A stretch of 26,877 nt of DNA from Oscillospiraceae bacterium (GTDB lineage: Bacteria > Bacillota > Clostridia > Oscillospirales > Oscillospiraceae). The position numbers and the translations under genes are program-made. Each line of letters starts with the position of its first letter. Positions within the stretch are counted from its first letter, which is position 1. The DNA lies in the NCBI GenBank assembly GCA_029009035.1, contig JAQXJQ010000200.1, positions 1 to 26,877 of the forward strand. The letters are read 5' to 3'. Of the stretch, positions 6,785 to 14,368 are shown piece by piece. A model generated the notes under the pieces. The model saw only the letters and a list, made by a program, of their open reading frames with translations, was not told where the DNA came from and made no database searches.

Positions 6785-8101
6785 TTATTCCTCGCACTTG
6801 AAGTTGCTGGCGGGCTGCTTGCACAGGGGGCAGGTAAAGTCCGCGGGCAGCTCGTCGGCCTCGTGGACATAGCCGCACAGCTGGCAGACCCACTTTTTGG
6901 TGGCCTTGGGAGCCTCGCTCGCTGCCTCGGGGGCGGGCTCCGCCTTTTTGCCGGCGCAGAGCTCCTCGGCCAGGGCCTCCAGCTCGGCCTTGTTTTCACA
7001 GGTCAGGCCGGAGAGGATGCGCACGGTGTGCTCGGTCTCGGTGAGGTTCCTGCTGCCCTCCAGCAGGCCGCGCATCACCCGGGCGGCCTGAGGCGCCCAG
7101 GAGCCGTTCTCGATAAAGGCCACGGTCTTGTTCTGGAAGTTGCGCTCGGTGAGGTGGTGGATGAACTCCTTCATGAAGGGGAACACCTCGCCGTTGTAAG
7201 TCGTGGAGGCAAAGACCACCCGGTCATAGCGGAAGGCGTCCTCCACCGCTTCGGCCATGTCGCAGCGGGCCAGGTCGTTGACGGCCACCTTGCAGCCACG
7301 CTCCTCCAGCTTCCGGGCCAGCAGCTCCACGGCCTTTCTGGTGTTGCCGTAGACGGAGGTGTAGGCGATGACCACGCCCTCGCTCTCAGGCTGATAGGAG
7401 GACCAGGTGTTGTAGAGATCCAGATAGTAGCCCAGATTTTCGGTGAGCACGGGGCCGTGGAGAGGGCAGATCTTCTCAATGTCCAGGGTCTTGGCCTTGG
7501 CCAGCAGATTCTGGACCTGAGCGCCGTACTTGCCCACGATGCCGAAGTAGTAGCGTCTGGCTTCGCAGGCCCACTCCTCCTCCACATCCAGGGCGCCGAA
7601 CTTGCCGAAGCCGTCGGCGGAGAAGAGGACCTTGTCGGTGCTGTCATAGGTGACCATGACCTCGGGCCAGTGCACCATGGGGGCGGCCACGAAGTTGAGG
7701 GTATGGCTGCCAAGAGAGAGGGCGCCGCCGTCGGCCACCACCAGGCGGCGGTCACAGAAGTCGGTGCCGTAGAAGTTATACAGCATGGTAAAGGCGCGGT
7801 CGGAGGAGACGATGATGGCGTTGGGATAGGTGCGCATGAAGGTCATGATGCTGGAGGAGTGGTCGGGCTCCATGTGCTGGACGATGAGATAGTCCGGCTC
7901 ACGGCCGTTCAGCGCATCGGAGATGTTGGCCAGCCACTCATCGGCAAAGCCGCGCTCCACGGTGTCCATAATGGCGGTCTTTTTGTCGAGAATGGCATAG
8001 GAGTTGTAAGCCATGCCGTTGGGCACCACATACTGGCTCTCAAAGAGGTCGATCTTGTGGTCGTTGACGCCGATGTAGACGATGTCGTTGGTGATGTTCA
8101 T
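6785..8101 (-). CDS. Flavodiiron protein with C-terminal rubredoxin domain
   Basis: A 438-residue cytoplasmic enzyme that reduces O2 to water and/or NO to N2O. The metallo-beta-lactamase domain (1-250) has all diiron ligands: His76, Glu78 and Asp80 in HMEPD, His144 in HWPEV, Asp163 in SADGFG and His215 in PLHGP. The flavodoxin domain (about 252-400) shows its FMN loop at YTSVYGNTRKA. After an alanine/proline/glutamate-rich linker a rubredoxin domain closes the protein (CQLCGY..CPLCK), giving a built-in electron donor. The ATG at 8101 is chosen because AAGGAG lies eight bases upstream. It follows the Nim-like gene by 27 bases, forming an oxidative or nitrosative stress pair. Confidence 0.97.
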   Translation of the reverse strand: MNITNDIVYIGVNDHKIDLFESQYVVPNGMAYNSYAILDKKTAIMDTVERGFADEWLANISDALNGREPDYLIVQHMEPDHSSSIMTFMRTYPNAIIVSSDRAFTMLYNFYGTDFCDRRLVVADGGALSLGSHTLNFVAAPMVHWPEVMVTYDSTDKVLFSADGFGKFGALDVEEEWACEARRYYFGIVGKYGAQVQNLLAKAKTLDIEKICPLHGPVLTENLGYYLDLYNTWSSYQPESEGVVIAYTSVYGNTRKAVELLARKLEERGCKVAVNDLARCDMAEAVEDAFRYDRVVFASTTYNGEVFPFMKEFIHHLTERNFQNKTVAFIENGSWAPQAARVMRGLLEGSRNLTETEHTVRILSGLTCENKAELEALAEELCAGKKAEPAPEAASEAPKATKKWVCQLCGYVHEADELPADFTCPLCKQPASNFKCEE

Positions 8102-8128
8102 GGGAGTCACTCCTTATGTAAATTTTGA

Positions 8129-8647
8129 TCAATGCATTTCTTCCGCTTTTTTTGCGGCAGCCTCCGCCAGCTGGGCGGGGGTGGGGCGGTGCTTGGCGGT
8201 GTATTCGCTCACATCAATGCGGATGACGGACACGATGCGCACCAGCTTTTCGGTGAACTCAAAGTCCTTCCCGGTCTGGGCCTTCATGAGCAGGGTCATG
8301 GCGCGGATCTTTTCCGCCGGATCGTCCACCAAAACGGCGGTGCCTCTGCCCATGAGGGAGTAGTAGGTCACGCCGTACTGGCAGGGCAGCTTGCCCTCAA
8401 AGGGCTCCACGCCGCACTCCATCTCAAAACAGCAGGTGGGGTCGGCGCGGATGACGTCCAGCTTGTACCCCGTCATGGCGCTGTGGAGGTAGAGAGTCAG
8501 TCTGCCGTCCTCCATGGCATAGCCGTAGTTCATAGGGACGATATAGGGCTGTCCCTTGTCCACCAAACCCAGGTGCAGCACCCGGCTTCGGTCGAGAATG
8601 TCCAGGATCTGCGTTTCGTCGGTCACTTCAAATTCTCGTCTCGTCAT
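8129..8647 (-). CDS. Pyridoxamine 5'-phosphate oxidase-like (Nim-type) flavoprotein
   Basis: A 172-residue split-barrel FMN-binding protein. The pattern near 22-62 (VLHLGLVDKGQPYIVPMNYG, then LYLHSAMTGYK) is that of the Nim/PNPOx-like subfamily, whose members bind FMN or heme and sometimes reduce 5-nitroimidazoles. The first gene of an operon with the flavodiiron protein, it probably serves redox defence rather than vitamin B6 synthesis, but the substrate is unknown. AGGAGG stands seven bases before the ATG. Confidence 0.88.
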   Translation of the reverse strand: MTRREFEVTDETQILDILDRSRVLHLGLVDKGQPYIVPMNYGYAMEDGRLTLYLHSAMTGYKLDVIRADPTCCFEMECGVEPFEGKLPCQYGVTYYSLMGRGTAVLVDDPAEKIRAMTLLMKAQTGKDFEFTEKLVRIVSVIRIDVSEYTAKHRPTPAQLAEAAAKKAEEMH

Positions 8648-8683
8648 ATAGGTTCCTCCTGACGGCGCCGGGCCGGTAGATTT

Positions 8684-8712
8684 ATTTTAATGCAATCAAT
8701 TCCTGTTTTCAA
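8684..8712 (-). promoter_or_regulatory. Sigma-A promoter of the Nim-like/flavodiiron operon
   Basis: TTGAAA (8707-8712), a 17-base spacer and TAAAAT (8684-8689) on the minus strand, about 37 bases before the Nim-like start codon. Confidence 0.75.
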
Positions 8713-8775
8713 GTGATATGACAATATTTTCACAAAAATATGGCGCGGGGTTGGCTCCCGTTGGCGCCGGCTTGC

Positions 8776-9828
8776 TTATTTGAGCAGCACCAGAGATTTT
8801 TCCAGCAGTCTGCGCAGGCGCGCAACGACCGCCCTGTGCAGCGCGGGCAAACGCAGGCGGTTTGAAACGGCGCGGCGGAGGAACTCCACCAGCAGGCCGG
8901 CGATAAAAAGGGCCGATGCAAAGGCGAAGGCAAAGAAAAGGCCGATGAGGGTGCGTCTGCCGGATACGAAGGGGAACAGGCAGTCTTTTATGTGCGCCCA
9001 GACCACGGGGCTGCATTGGAAGAGATAAATGCCAAAGGCCAGAGGGGACAGCTTGGCGATCAGCGTGCCCTTCAGACGCAGGCGGGAAAACAGAATGACC
9101 ATCACAAGTCCGCTGATCACGATGGTGGGAGAGGTATAGTTGATCAGCTTCTTCTCCCCGCCAAACACAAACAGCGACCATGTCAGGAAAATGCAGCACG
9201 CCCAAAGCAGCAGCAGGACAGGCGCCTTTTTGCGGGCAAAGAGCTTCGCCCGTTGGGAAAGAGCGCCGACGGTGTACATCACCATGATCCAGATGGGGGT
9301 GTAGCCGTCCATCACCTTGAAGGGATCGTCCAGCAGAGAGACCAGGGGGAAGAGTATCATCAGGACCACCAGGGTTTTTCCGGCTGTGGCTTCGCTGATG
9401 GAAAAGACAAAGCGGTTGATGACCGGCATGGCGAAAAACAGCACGAAAAAGGCGGAGAAGTACCAGAACTTTCTGTGAGTGACCGGCATGGCGCACCCGA
9501 TCATATCGCTGAGCTCCCATTGGCCGTTCATGTTCAGCAGCGTGAAAATCAAAGTGAGCACAAAGGAATAGAAAAAGGCCTGGGACCACAGGTCCAGCAG
9601 CTTTTCATAGCGCTGCGGACGGTCTGCCGCCATATATCCGCTGATGATGGCAAAGGCGTCGACGGCACAGTAGGAGAAGATCTCCAGAAACCAAAAGGTG
9701 TAATATCCGGTGGTGCCGGCCTCGTAGGCGCGCAGGATCCCGCCCTGGCTCAGGGTGTGGAGCATACACACCATGAACATGAGCACCAGCCGGAGCAGGT
9801 CTATGCCGTAATTTCGCTCTGTTTTCAT
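8776..9828 (-). CDS. Membrane acyltransferase (acyltransferase family 3, OafA/WecH-like)
   Basis: A 350-residue multi-pass membrane protein. It opens with the family pattern RNYGIDLLRLVLMFMVCMLH (5-24), where the arginine and histidine belong to the active-site face, and has about ten hydrophobic segments and a basic C-terminal tail. Relatives O-acetylate or acylate surface polysaccharides, peptidoglycan or lipids from acyl-CoA. The start has AAGGAG six bases upstream. It lies 41 bases after the broken GNAT gene on the same strand and may share its transcript. The target is unknown; no surface polysaccharide operon is adjacent apart from the divergent glycosyltransferase 2 kb away. Confidence 0.88.
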   Translation of the reverse strand: MKTERNYGIDLLRLVLMFMVCMLHTLSQGGILRAYEAGTTGYYTFWFLEIFSYCAVDAFAIISGYMAADRPQRYEKLLDLWSQAFFYSFVLTLIFTLLNMNGQWELSDMIGCAMPVTHRKFWYFSAFFVLFFAMPVINRFVFSISEATAGKTLVVLMILFPLVSLLDDPFKVMDGYTPIWIMVMYTVGALSQRAKLFARKKAPVLLLLWACCIFLTWSLFVFGGEKKLINYTSPTIVISGLVMVILFSRLRLKGTLIAKLSPLAFGIYLFQCSPVVWAHIKDCLFPFVSGRRTLIGLFFAFAFASALFIAGLLVEFLRRAVSNRLRLPALHRAVVARLRRLLEKSLVLLK

Positions 9829-9869
9829 TGCTTTCTCCTTGTGTGTACCGATTTTGGACCGTTGGGACG

Positions 9870-10378
9870 CTATTTCACAGGATGAAGGTCATATACGGCA
9901 ACGATCTCGTTCCCGCACATCTCTCCGTTTTCCGCAAAGCAATAGTGCAGATATAGATCCCGGGCATGGGTATTTTCCGATTCATAGGAGAGCCAGATCT
10001 TTTCCGCCGGGCCAAAGGGGTTCGGCTCCCGTTGCCTTATGTTTTCACAAAATCAATGACCGCGTCGAGGGTCTGTCTGCCGTAACCCTTCCCCTGAAAG
10101 TTCTTGTCGATCATCAGCCGCCACAGGCAGTAATTCTGTGCGATCAGGTCGCTTTCGTCCTCGTTTCCCACGGTGCCCTTTCCGATCATGACGAAATCGA
10201 TCAAAAGGTCGTCATCATATACCGCCAGAGGCAGGGCGTTGTTCCCCTCGTTGCGGGTGGCGTATGCCTCGGCCAGACTTTGAATGTTCTCGGCCACAAA
10301 ATCCTTCTGATTGTCAAAGGGTTCCAGGGTGCATACCTTCCAGATATTTTTGTTGGTTATTTCCTCAAATCGAATCAT
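9870..10378 (-). pseudogene. GNAT-family N-acetyltransferase, interrupted by a one-base frameshift
   Basis: The N-terminal part (MIRFEEITNKNIWKVCTLEP onward) carries the acetyl-CoA loop QGKGYGRQ and then stops in frame at 10037, after DFVKT. Shifting the frame by one base at the A-run just before that stop (about 10045) restores a natural C-terminus: PNPFGPAEKIWLSYE, then ARDLYLHYCFAENGEM, ending at TAG 9870-9872. This completes a protein of about 168 residues, like spermidine-type or PaiA/BltD-like GNATs. The start at 10378 is preferred because GGGAGG precedes it. It may be a true mutation, a phase-variable A-run or a sequencing error. The substrate is unknown. Confidence 0.85.
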
Positions 10379-10530
10379 TTTTCCTCCCAAATTCAAATCG
10401 GTCGCTCTGCCTGCTCACGGCTGTGCCGTGATCTCACCTGCCGGCTGCGCCCTTCTTTCGGTTTGAGACCTGCTGCCATGGTCTGCATTCTCATCACTTG
10501 ATATCAGCACGGCAGCACAGACCAAAATCG

Positions 10531-11889
10531 TCAGCTTGCATCCGGGCCTTTTCTGACCAAACTGACCACCGTCTCTATATGGGCGGTCCGGGGGAAAAGA
10601 TCCACCGCCTCTGCCCGTTGGGCGGCGTAGCCCAGGGGGGCGAACCGGGCGATGTCACGGCCCAGCGTGGCGGGGTCGCAGGAGACATAGACTACTCGCT
10701 CCGGGGCCATGCGGGCGACGGTCTCCACCACGTCGGGGGCCAGACCCTTGCGGGGCGGGTCCACCACCACCACATGGGGGCGGATGCCCTCGGCCTCCAG
10801 CCGGGCGGCCAGATCGGAGGCGTCGCCGCATTCAAAGCGGGTCTTGTGGCTGAGACCGTTGCGGCGGGCGTTCTCCTTGGCGTCCTCGATGGCCTGGGGC
10901 ACCACCTCCACGCCGATGACCTGCCCTGCCTGCTCCGCCAGGGTGAGGCTGATGGTGCCGATGCCGCAGTAGAGGTCCACCACAGTCTCGCCGCCGGTGA
11001 GGCCGGCAAACTCCAGCGCTCTGCCGTAGAGCACCTCGGTCTGGGCGCGGTTGATCTGGAAGAAGGAGGGCACGGACAGGAGGAAGGTGTGGCCGCACAG
11101 GGTCTCCTCCAGCCGGGACTGGCCCCAGAGGGTGATGAACTCGTCACCCAGGATCACATTGGTGCGCTTTTTGTTCACCGACAGTACCACCCCCGTCAGA
11201 GCGGGGACGGCATCCCGCAGGGCGGAGATCAGCTCCTCGGCGTGGGGGATGCTTCTGCCGTTGACCACCAGACAGCACAGGGCCTGTCCGGCCTTGTTGG
11301 TGCGCAGGTAGAGGTGGCGCAGCAGACCCTTTCCGGTGCGCTCGTTATAGCAGGGAACGCCGAAACGGAGCATCCAGTCTCTGACGGCGGCACGGGCTGC
11401 GGTGTCCTCCACCGGCTGGAGCAGGCAGTCCTCAATATCCACCACCTGATGGGTGCGGCCCTGATAATAGCCGATGCGCCCCTCGCCCACGGGGAACTGC
11501 ACCTTGTTGCGGTAGCGGCAAATGTCCCGGGCACCGTGGATGGTCTCCACGGGGATATCTGCCCCGCCCAGACGCCGGACGGCGTCCCGGACCCGGGCGC
11601 GCTTGGCCTCCAGCTCCTCGGCATAGGTCATGTGGCGAAACTGGCAGCCGCCGCATACAGAGTAATATGGGCAGTCCGGCTCCTGCCTGGCATCGGATGA
11701 GGCGGCCAAAGCCTCGATATGCCCCCATGCAGCATGGTGCCCGATGTGCTCGATACGGATGTCTGCACTCTCGCCGCGGACGGCGCCCTTCACAAAGACC
11801 ACCATGCCCCCGATGCGGGCGATCCCCGCGCCGTCGCTGGAGTAGGCGACGATCTCGCCGCGGTATACCGCTCCCTCCCGGAGTTCCAC
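10531..11889 (-). CDS. rlmD: 23S rRNA (uracil-5-)-methyltransferase, RumA/RlmD type
   Basis: A 452-residue SAM-dependent RNA m5U methyltransferase. It has an N-terminal TRAM domain (1-55), the iron-sulfur cysteines Cys73, Cys79, Cys82 and Cys155, the SAM-binding motif DLYCGIG, VDPPRKG, and the nucleophile Cys404 in YVSCDPATLGRD followed by the base in HIETVV. I start it at GTG 11889 with AAGGGGGAG six bases upstream; the frame is open 20 codons further to a TTG that has no ribosome site. Firmicutes often carry several paralogues (RlmCD-like), so the exact uridine cannot be assigned. It is divergent from the glycosyltransferase operon. Confidence 0.93.
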   Translation of the reverse strand: MELREGAVYRGEIVAYSSDGAGIARIGGMVVFVKGAVRGESADIRIEHIGHHAAWGHIEALAASSDARQEPDCPYYSVCGGCQFRHMTYAEELEAKRARVRDAVRRLGGADIPVETIHGARDICRYRNKVQFPVGEGRIGYYQGRTHQVVDIEDCLLQPVEDTAARAAVRDWMLRFGVPCYNERTGKGLLRHLYLRTNKAGQALCCLVVNGRSIPHAEELISALRDAVPALTGVVLSVNKKRTNVILGDEFITLWGQSRLEETLCGHTFLLSVPSFFQINRAQTEVLYGRALEFAGLTGGETVVDLYCGIGTISLTLAEQAGQVIGVEVVPQAIEDAKENARRNGLSHKTRFECGDASDLAARLEAEGIRPHVVVVDPPRKGLAPDVVETVARMAPERVVYVSCDPATLGRDIARFAPLGYAAQRAEAVDLFPRTAHIETVVSLVRKGPDAS

Positions 11890-12029
11890 AAAAGACTCCC
11901 CCTTCCGTTGTATCCTGTTTATTTTATCGTATCCCGGCTCAAAAAACAATGCGGAGCCGAAAAATAACGGGAATATTCCGCCGGCTCTCTGAATATATAT
12001 AGTTATCCCAAAGAAGGAGGTGTACCCAC

Positions 12030-12431
12030 ATGGTACAGATCATGATTTATATCTACCTTGGGGTGTGCGTGAGTATGATCCTGTTCAACTGCGTCTATCT
12101 GGCGCTGTGCCGGCACAGCGCGGGGCGTGACGCCTGCTGGATGCCGGAGGTGCGGTCGCAGGCACTGCTCACCCGGCGTCAGCTGCGCAGGCTGCGCAAA
12201 AGCGAAGCCCTGGCGGAGCTGGAGGCGGCGCTGGACGCCTGCCCGGTCGAGGCGGAGGGGTTTCTCCTGAAAAACCGGGAAGGACTGCTGAAGCTGGGCG
12301 CCTGCTACCGGGGGCAAAGGGGCTCCGGTCGGGCGTATTATGACCATTTTTCCTGTAAATTTGCCCTTACCGTCCCCCAGCCCGCCGGGGCGGAGCGGCC
12401 TTCCGCGCCCCGGGAGGTGGCTGCGGGATGA
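12030..12431 (+). CDS. Small single-span membrane protein, function unknown
   Basis: A 133-residue protein with one strong transmembrane segment near its start (about 5-27). A basic, helical, leucine- and arginine-rich region follows (LLTRRQLRRLRKSEALAELE), then a tail rich in proline and alanine. I recognise no family. It starts from an excellent ribosome site (AAGGAGGTG seven bases before ATG), and its stop overlaps the start of the glycosyltransferase (ATGA), so the two are translationally coupled. A partner or regulator of the membrane glycosyltransferase is the natural guess, comparable to small accessory subunits of PgaC-type synthases, but this is inference. Confidence 0.75.
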   Translation: MVQIMIYIYLGVCVSMILFNCVYLALCRHSAGRDACWMPEVRSQALLTRRQLRRLRKSEALAELEAALDACPVEAEGFLLKNREGLLKLGACYRGQRGSGRAYYDHFSCKFALTVPQPAGAERPSAPREVAAG

Positions 12432-13831
12432 TGCAGATCGTCCGATTGTTCCTCGGTATCGTCAGCGCCTTTTTCGTGCTGTACATGATGGGATACTCCT
12501 CCTTCCTCTTTCTCTCGGTGGTGGTGGGGTCTTCCACGCTGTACGGGGAAAGGCGGAGGGAGGGGGTGCGGCGGGCGCTGCTCCCGGAGCGCAGGGTCCC
12601 GGTGAGCATCATCGTCCCCGCCCACAATGAGCAGCTCACCGTGACCGACACGGTGGCGTCCCTTCTGGCGCTGAATTACCGGGACTATGAGATCATCGTG
12701 GTGGATGACGGTTCGGAGGACGATACCTCCGCTGTGCTCATCCGGTCGCTGGGGATGCACCCCATCCGCCGGCCCATCTCCAAACGGCTGGACTGCGGCA
12801 GGGAGGAGCTGATCTATGAGACGATGGCGGCGGGGGTCCCGGTGACTCTCATCCGCAAGGAGAAAGGCGGCAAGGCCGACGCCCTCAACATGGGCATCAA
12901 CTGCGCCCGCCACCCCTACTTTCTGTGCATGGACGCCGACTCCGTGCTGCAGAGCGACTCTCTGGAAAAGATCGTCCGTCCCGTGCTGGAAGAGGAGCAT
13001 GTGGTGGCGGTGGGGGGCGTCGTCCGCCCCTGCAACGGCGCGATACGGGAGGACGGGCACCTCCGCGCCGCGGGACTGCCCCGCAATGTGCTGTGCGCCA
13101 TGCAGGTGCTGGAGTACGACCGCTCTTTTCTGGCAGCCCGCATCCTCTTTGACAAGTTCAACGGCAGCCTCATCATCTCCGGCGCCTTCGGATTGTTCCA
13201 CAAGGAGACGGTCATCGCCGCCGGGGGATATGACCGGGATACCATGGGGGAGGATATGGAGCTGATCGTCAAGCTCCACGAGTTCTGCAAGAGCGCCCGC
13301 CGACCCTACCGCGTCCGCTACGCCTCTGACGCGGTGTGCTGGACCCAGGTGCCGGAGACCCTGCGCGACCTGTGCAGGCAGCGGCGGAGGTGGCACATCG
13401 GCCTGCTGCAGACCATGTGGAGACACCGTGCCCTGCTCACCAACCCCCAATACGGGCCGGTGAGCTTTGTCTCCTGCCTGTACTTCTGGCTCTATGAGCT
13501 GCTCTCCCCGGTGATCGAACTGGTGGGGCTGCTCTCCACGCTGCTGGCATGGCGCGTCGGGCTGCTCAATGTGCCGTTCATGCTGCTGCTGTTCGCTGTG
13601 TACACCCTGTTCGGCGTGATCCTGACCATCACCGCTTTTTTTGCCCGCATTTATACCGCGGAGCAGACCCTCTCCCCGGGGGATCTGCTGCGCGCGGTGC
13701 TGCTGTGCGTGCTGGAGGTGGTGGTGCTGCGCACCGTGCTGGCCCTGCAGCGCATGGGAGCCATGCTGGGCTACCGCCGGGGAAAAAATCAGTGGGGAGC
13801 CATCCGCCGCAGACAGATGGTGCGGGGGTGA
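12428..13831 (+). CDS. Processive family 2 glycosyltransferase, membrane-bound (PgaC/HAS-like)
   Basis: A 467-residue inverting GT2 enzyme. One N-terminal membrane helix (about 8-36) precedes the GT-A domain with VDDGS (Asp93-Asp94), DAD (169-171), the catalytic base region GEDMEL (275-280) and QRRRW (318-322). The last motif marks processive synthases such as PgaC, cellulose synthase and hyaluronan synthase. At least three C-terminal helices follow (about 345-440), enough for a polymer channel. It probably makes a beta-linked exopolysaccharide from a UDP-sugar and exports it. No PgaA/B-like deacetylase or exporter is present, and no c-di-GMP-binding PilZ domain is visible. The sugar is unknown. 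Confidence 0.92.
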   Translation: MMQIVRLFLGIVSAFFVLYMMGYSSFLFLSVVVGSSTLYGERRREGVRRALLPERRVPVSIIVPAHNEQLTVTDTVASLLALNYRDYEIIVVDDGSEDDTSAVLIRSLGMHPIRRPISKRLDCGREELIYETMAAGVPVTLIRKEKGGKADALNMGINCARHPYFLCMDADSVLQSDSLEKIVRPVLEEEHVVAVGGVVRPCNGAIREDGHLRAAGLPRNVLCAMQVLEYDRSFLAARILFDKFNGSLIISGAFGLFHKETVIAAGGYDRDTMGEDMELIVKLHEFCKSARRPYRVRYASDAVCWTQVPETLRDLCRQRRRWHIGLLQTMWRHRALLTNPQYGPVSFVSCLYFWLYELLSPVIELVGLLSTLLAWRVGLLNVPFMLLLFAVYTLFGVILTITAFFARIYTAEQTLSPGDLLRAVLLCVLEVVVLRTVLALQRMGAMLGYRRGKNQWGAIRRRQMVRG

Positions 13832-13842
13832 CAGAACACAAG

Positions 13843-13887
13843 GGGGCTGCTGCAGAATGCTCCGGTCTGCAGCAGCCCCTTCTGTTT
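13843..13887 (+). terminator. Terminator of the glycosyltransferase operon
   Basis: Stem GGGGCTGCTGCAGA pairs perfectly with its complement around a nine-base loop, followed by TTCTGTTT, 11 bases past the stop. It is homologous to the hairpin 3' of the flavodiiron gene. Confidence 0.8.
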
Positions 13888-14224
13888 GTCTCCGACGGGT
13901 GACTTTCTGGCCGACCAGAAAGTCACCAAAGAGTCGCATAAGGATTGCACCCTTATGTATCCCGCTTGCACACTTTGGCTTCAGCAACCATCACCGGCGC
14001 ACGAAACCGGATACAACGGCAGCTTCGTATTCGCTGCCGCACAGCTCAGCGGCAAGCACATCCAGCGCCCCAGGATACCGCGCCTGGCTTGAGGCGTGTG
14101 GCGGGTAGGCTGGGCAACGGAAAGGCTCCCTCTGACGAGGGAGCTGTCAGCGAAGCTGACTGAGGGAGAGATGCATCGAGAATGCATCGCTGCTTTTGTT
14201 CTCTCCCTCCGCCTGCCCTTCGGG
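13843..14224. repeat. 380-base structured repeat, copy B (inverted relative to copy A)
   Basis: Read on the minus strand from 14224 it follows copy A nearly base for base: MITE-like part, a shared central part, then hairpins at 13937-13957, 13898-13927 and 13843-13879. It lies directly 3' of the glycosyltransferase. The gene-free stretch 13832-14368 holds this copy, the intact MITE-like repeat and two terminators, and I see nothing else there. Confidence 0.8.
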
Positions 14225-14250
14225 CACCTCCCTCGTCAAAGGGAGGCTTT
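14121..14250. repeat. MITE-like hairpin repeat, copy 4 (intact)
   Basis: Inverted ends AAAGGCTCCC and GGGAGGCTTT enclose GTCAGCGAAGCTGAC, GATGCAT..ATGCATC and TGCCCTTCGGGCA hairpins. The first two hairpin halves and the inner linker are shared with the truncated copy at 6394-6498 (copy 3). Confidence 0.75.
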
Positions 14251-14276
14251 ACAATGGTTGCTGCACCAACGCAAGA

Positions 14277-14317
14277 GCCCGTTGCAGAGCGATCGTTCTG
14301 CAACGGGCCCCTTTTTG
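14277..14317 (+). terminator. Hairpin with T-run, plus strand
   Basis: Stem GCCCGTTGCAGAGCG pairs with CGTTCTGCAACGGGC (one wobble), then CCCTTTTTG. It has the same TTGCAGA..TCTGCAA core as the two 3' hairpins of the 380-base repeats. It would stop plus-strand read-through towards malQ. Confidence 0.7.
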
Positions 14318-14327
14318 TTAAATGGAA

Positions 14328-14363
14328 AACCGCAGGCACTCAGCGATCTGAGTGCCTGCGGTT
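14328..14363 (-). terminator. Terminator of the malQ operon
   Basis: A perfect 15-base stem (AACCGCAGGCACTCA and its complement) with a six-base loop, five bases past the malQ stop; the minus-strand transcript continues into TTTTCCATTT. Confidence 0.85.
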
Positions 14364-14368
14364 GATTT

